Below, one piece after another: positions 63,646-64,000 of a stretch of 64,000 nt of DNA; position 1 is the first letter of the stretch; every line of letters begins with the position of its first letter. This stretch comes from Agrobacterium vitis (lineage in GTDB: Bacteria; Pseudomonadota; Alphaproteobacteria; Rhizobiales; Rhizobiaceae). The translations under genes were made by a program, and so were the position numbers. Below the pieces are notes generated by a model. It worked only from the letters and a program-made list of their open reading frames with translations, ran no database searches and was not told the origin of the DNA. The stretch spans positions 377,001 through 441,000 of the forward strand of contig NZ_JACXXJ020000005.1 in assembly GCF_014926405.1 (NCBI RefSeq), given 5' to 3'.

Positions 63646-64000
63646 ATGAAGAACCTGATCATTGCTGACTCGTCAGATATCGTTCGTAAGGTTGGCCGTA
63701 AAATTCTGTCCGAACTGGGTTTTGGAGTGACGGAAGCATCTACGGCGCGCGAGGCGATGCTGGCTTGCGAAGCACAATTACCGCATGTGATCATCGTTGA
63801 TTCGGGTCTGGAAGGCGCGCTTGGACTGATCACCAATATCCGGGCCATGCCGGAGGGCAAAACGGTGCGGATCTTCTATTGCGTCATCGAAGCCGACCTG
63901 AAACACATGATGCAAGGCAAACGGGCCGGAGCCAGCGACTTCCTGCTGAAGCCCTTCGACCGTAAAACACTGACCGAAGTGTTCAGTGACCGCGAAGCCG
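63646..64000 (+). CDS. Receiver-domain response regulator (partial)
   Basis: 118 codons visible, open at the right edge. AAGGGGATCGGC precedes the ATG. Single receiver fold: LIIADSSDIVRKVGRKIL (first strand and helix 1), phospho-Asp in VIIVDSGLEG, and switch Lys in DFLLKPFD. The usual acidic pair is reduced to one Asp (IADSS instead of VDDS). Its place after chpT suggests a role in the same phosphorelay, perhaps as a target or phosphate sink; no output domain is visible up to the window end. Confidence 0.85.
   Translation, partial: MKNLIIADSSDIVRKVGRKILSELGFGVTEASTAREAMLACEAQLPHVIIVDSGLEGALGLITNIRAMPEGKTVRIFYCVIEADLKHMMQGKRAGASDFLLKPFDRKTLTEVFSDREA

Overview
The window reads as a chromosomal segment of a Rhizobiaceae alphaproteobacterium, probably in the Agrobacterium/Allorhizobium/Rhizobium group. 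The signs are high GC with rhizobial codon use, RIME-like intergenic palindromes, a smo/mtlK polyol operon, a DUF1236 protein, a sigma-32 gene with its RpoH box, ChpT and an EipA (DUF1134) protein. It is open at both ends: cydB is cut at the left edge and a response regulator at the right.

Layout. 1-4.4 kb: end of a cytochrome bd oxidase operon with an overlooked 44-codon small subunit, a Tim44-domain membrane protein, a transglycosylase-like lipoprotein, an envelope lipoprotein and an orphan 106-aa protein. 4.5-14.9 kb: hydroxamate siderophore uptake, with a TonB-dependent receptor, an AraC regulator, an overlapping fhuC-fhuD-fhuB operon, a GFA-family enzyme and a second siderophore receptor. 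15.1-16.6 kb: tRNA-Met(CAT) and mnmA. 16.8-26.1 kb: a leftward sorbitol/mannitol operon (smoE-F-G-K-S, mtlK, HAD phosphatase, FGGY kinase), interrupted twice by paired RIME-like repeats.

26.5-32.0 kb: the most unusual part. Behind an extremely AT-rich leader lies a rightward three-gene operon. It encodes an exported DUF1800 protein with a carbohydrate-binding-like module, a Tat-exported DUF1501 protein, and a membrane GT2 enzyme carrying the motif series of fungal chitin synthases (DGR, KxKLDSH-like, PGxxS, LAEDR, QRRRW, HDVSWGTKG). The operon sits between smoE and a SorC regulator that probably controls smo, so it looks like an insertion. I read it as a candidate undescribed system that makes and handles a chitin-like surface polysaccharide.

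32-46.4 kb: HpaI-type aldolase, ung, aldehyde dehydrogenase and RidA; small exported proteins; then a cluster of ABC transporter, CodA-like amidohydrolase, GlcD-like oxidoreductase, LysR regulator and creatininase-family hydrolase, suggesting uptake and breakdown of a small nitrogenous compound. 46.6-64 kb: mostly core genes (PPP phosphatase, EamA transporter, purA, a large Pro/Glu-rich membrane protein, MFS and ArsB-like transporters, rpoH, rluD, a TrmH-family methyltransferase, a coiled-coil pair, eipA, chpT and an adjoining receiver protein).

The intergenic spaces hold several repeat families. One 123-bp palindromic element at 12.3 kb has a matching empty site at 60.45 kb with a TTA target duplication, which is direct evidence of past movement. 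No rRNA, CRISPR array, complete insertion sequence or prophage was seen.
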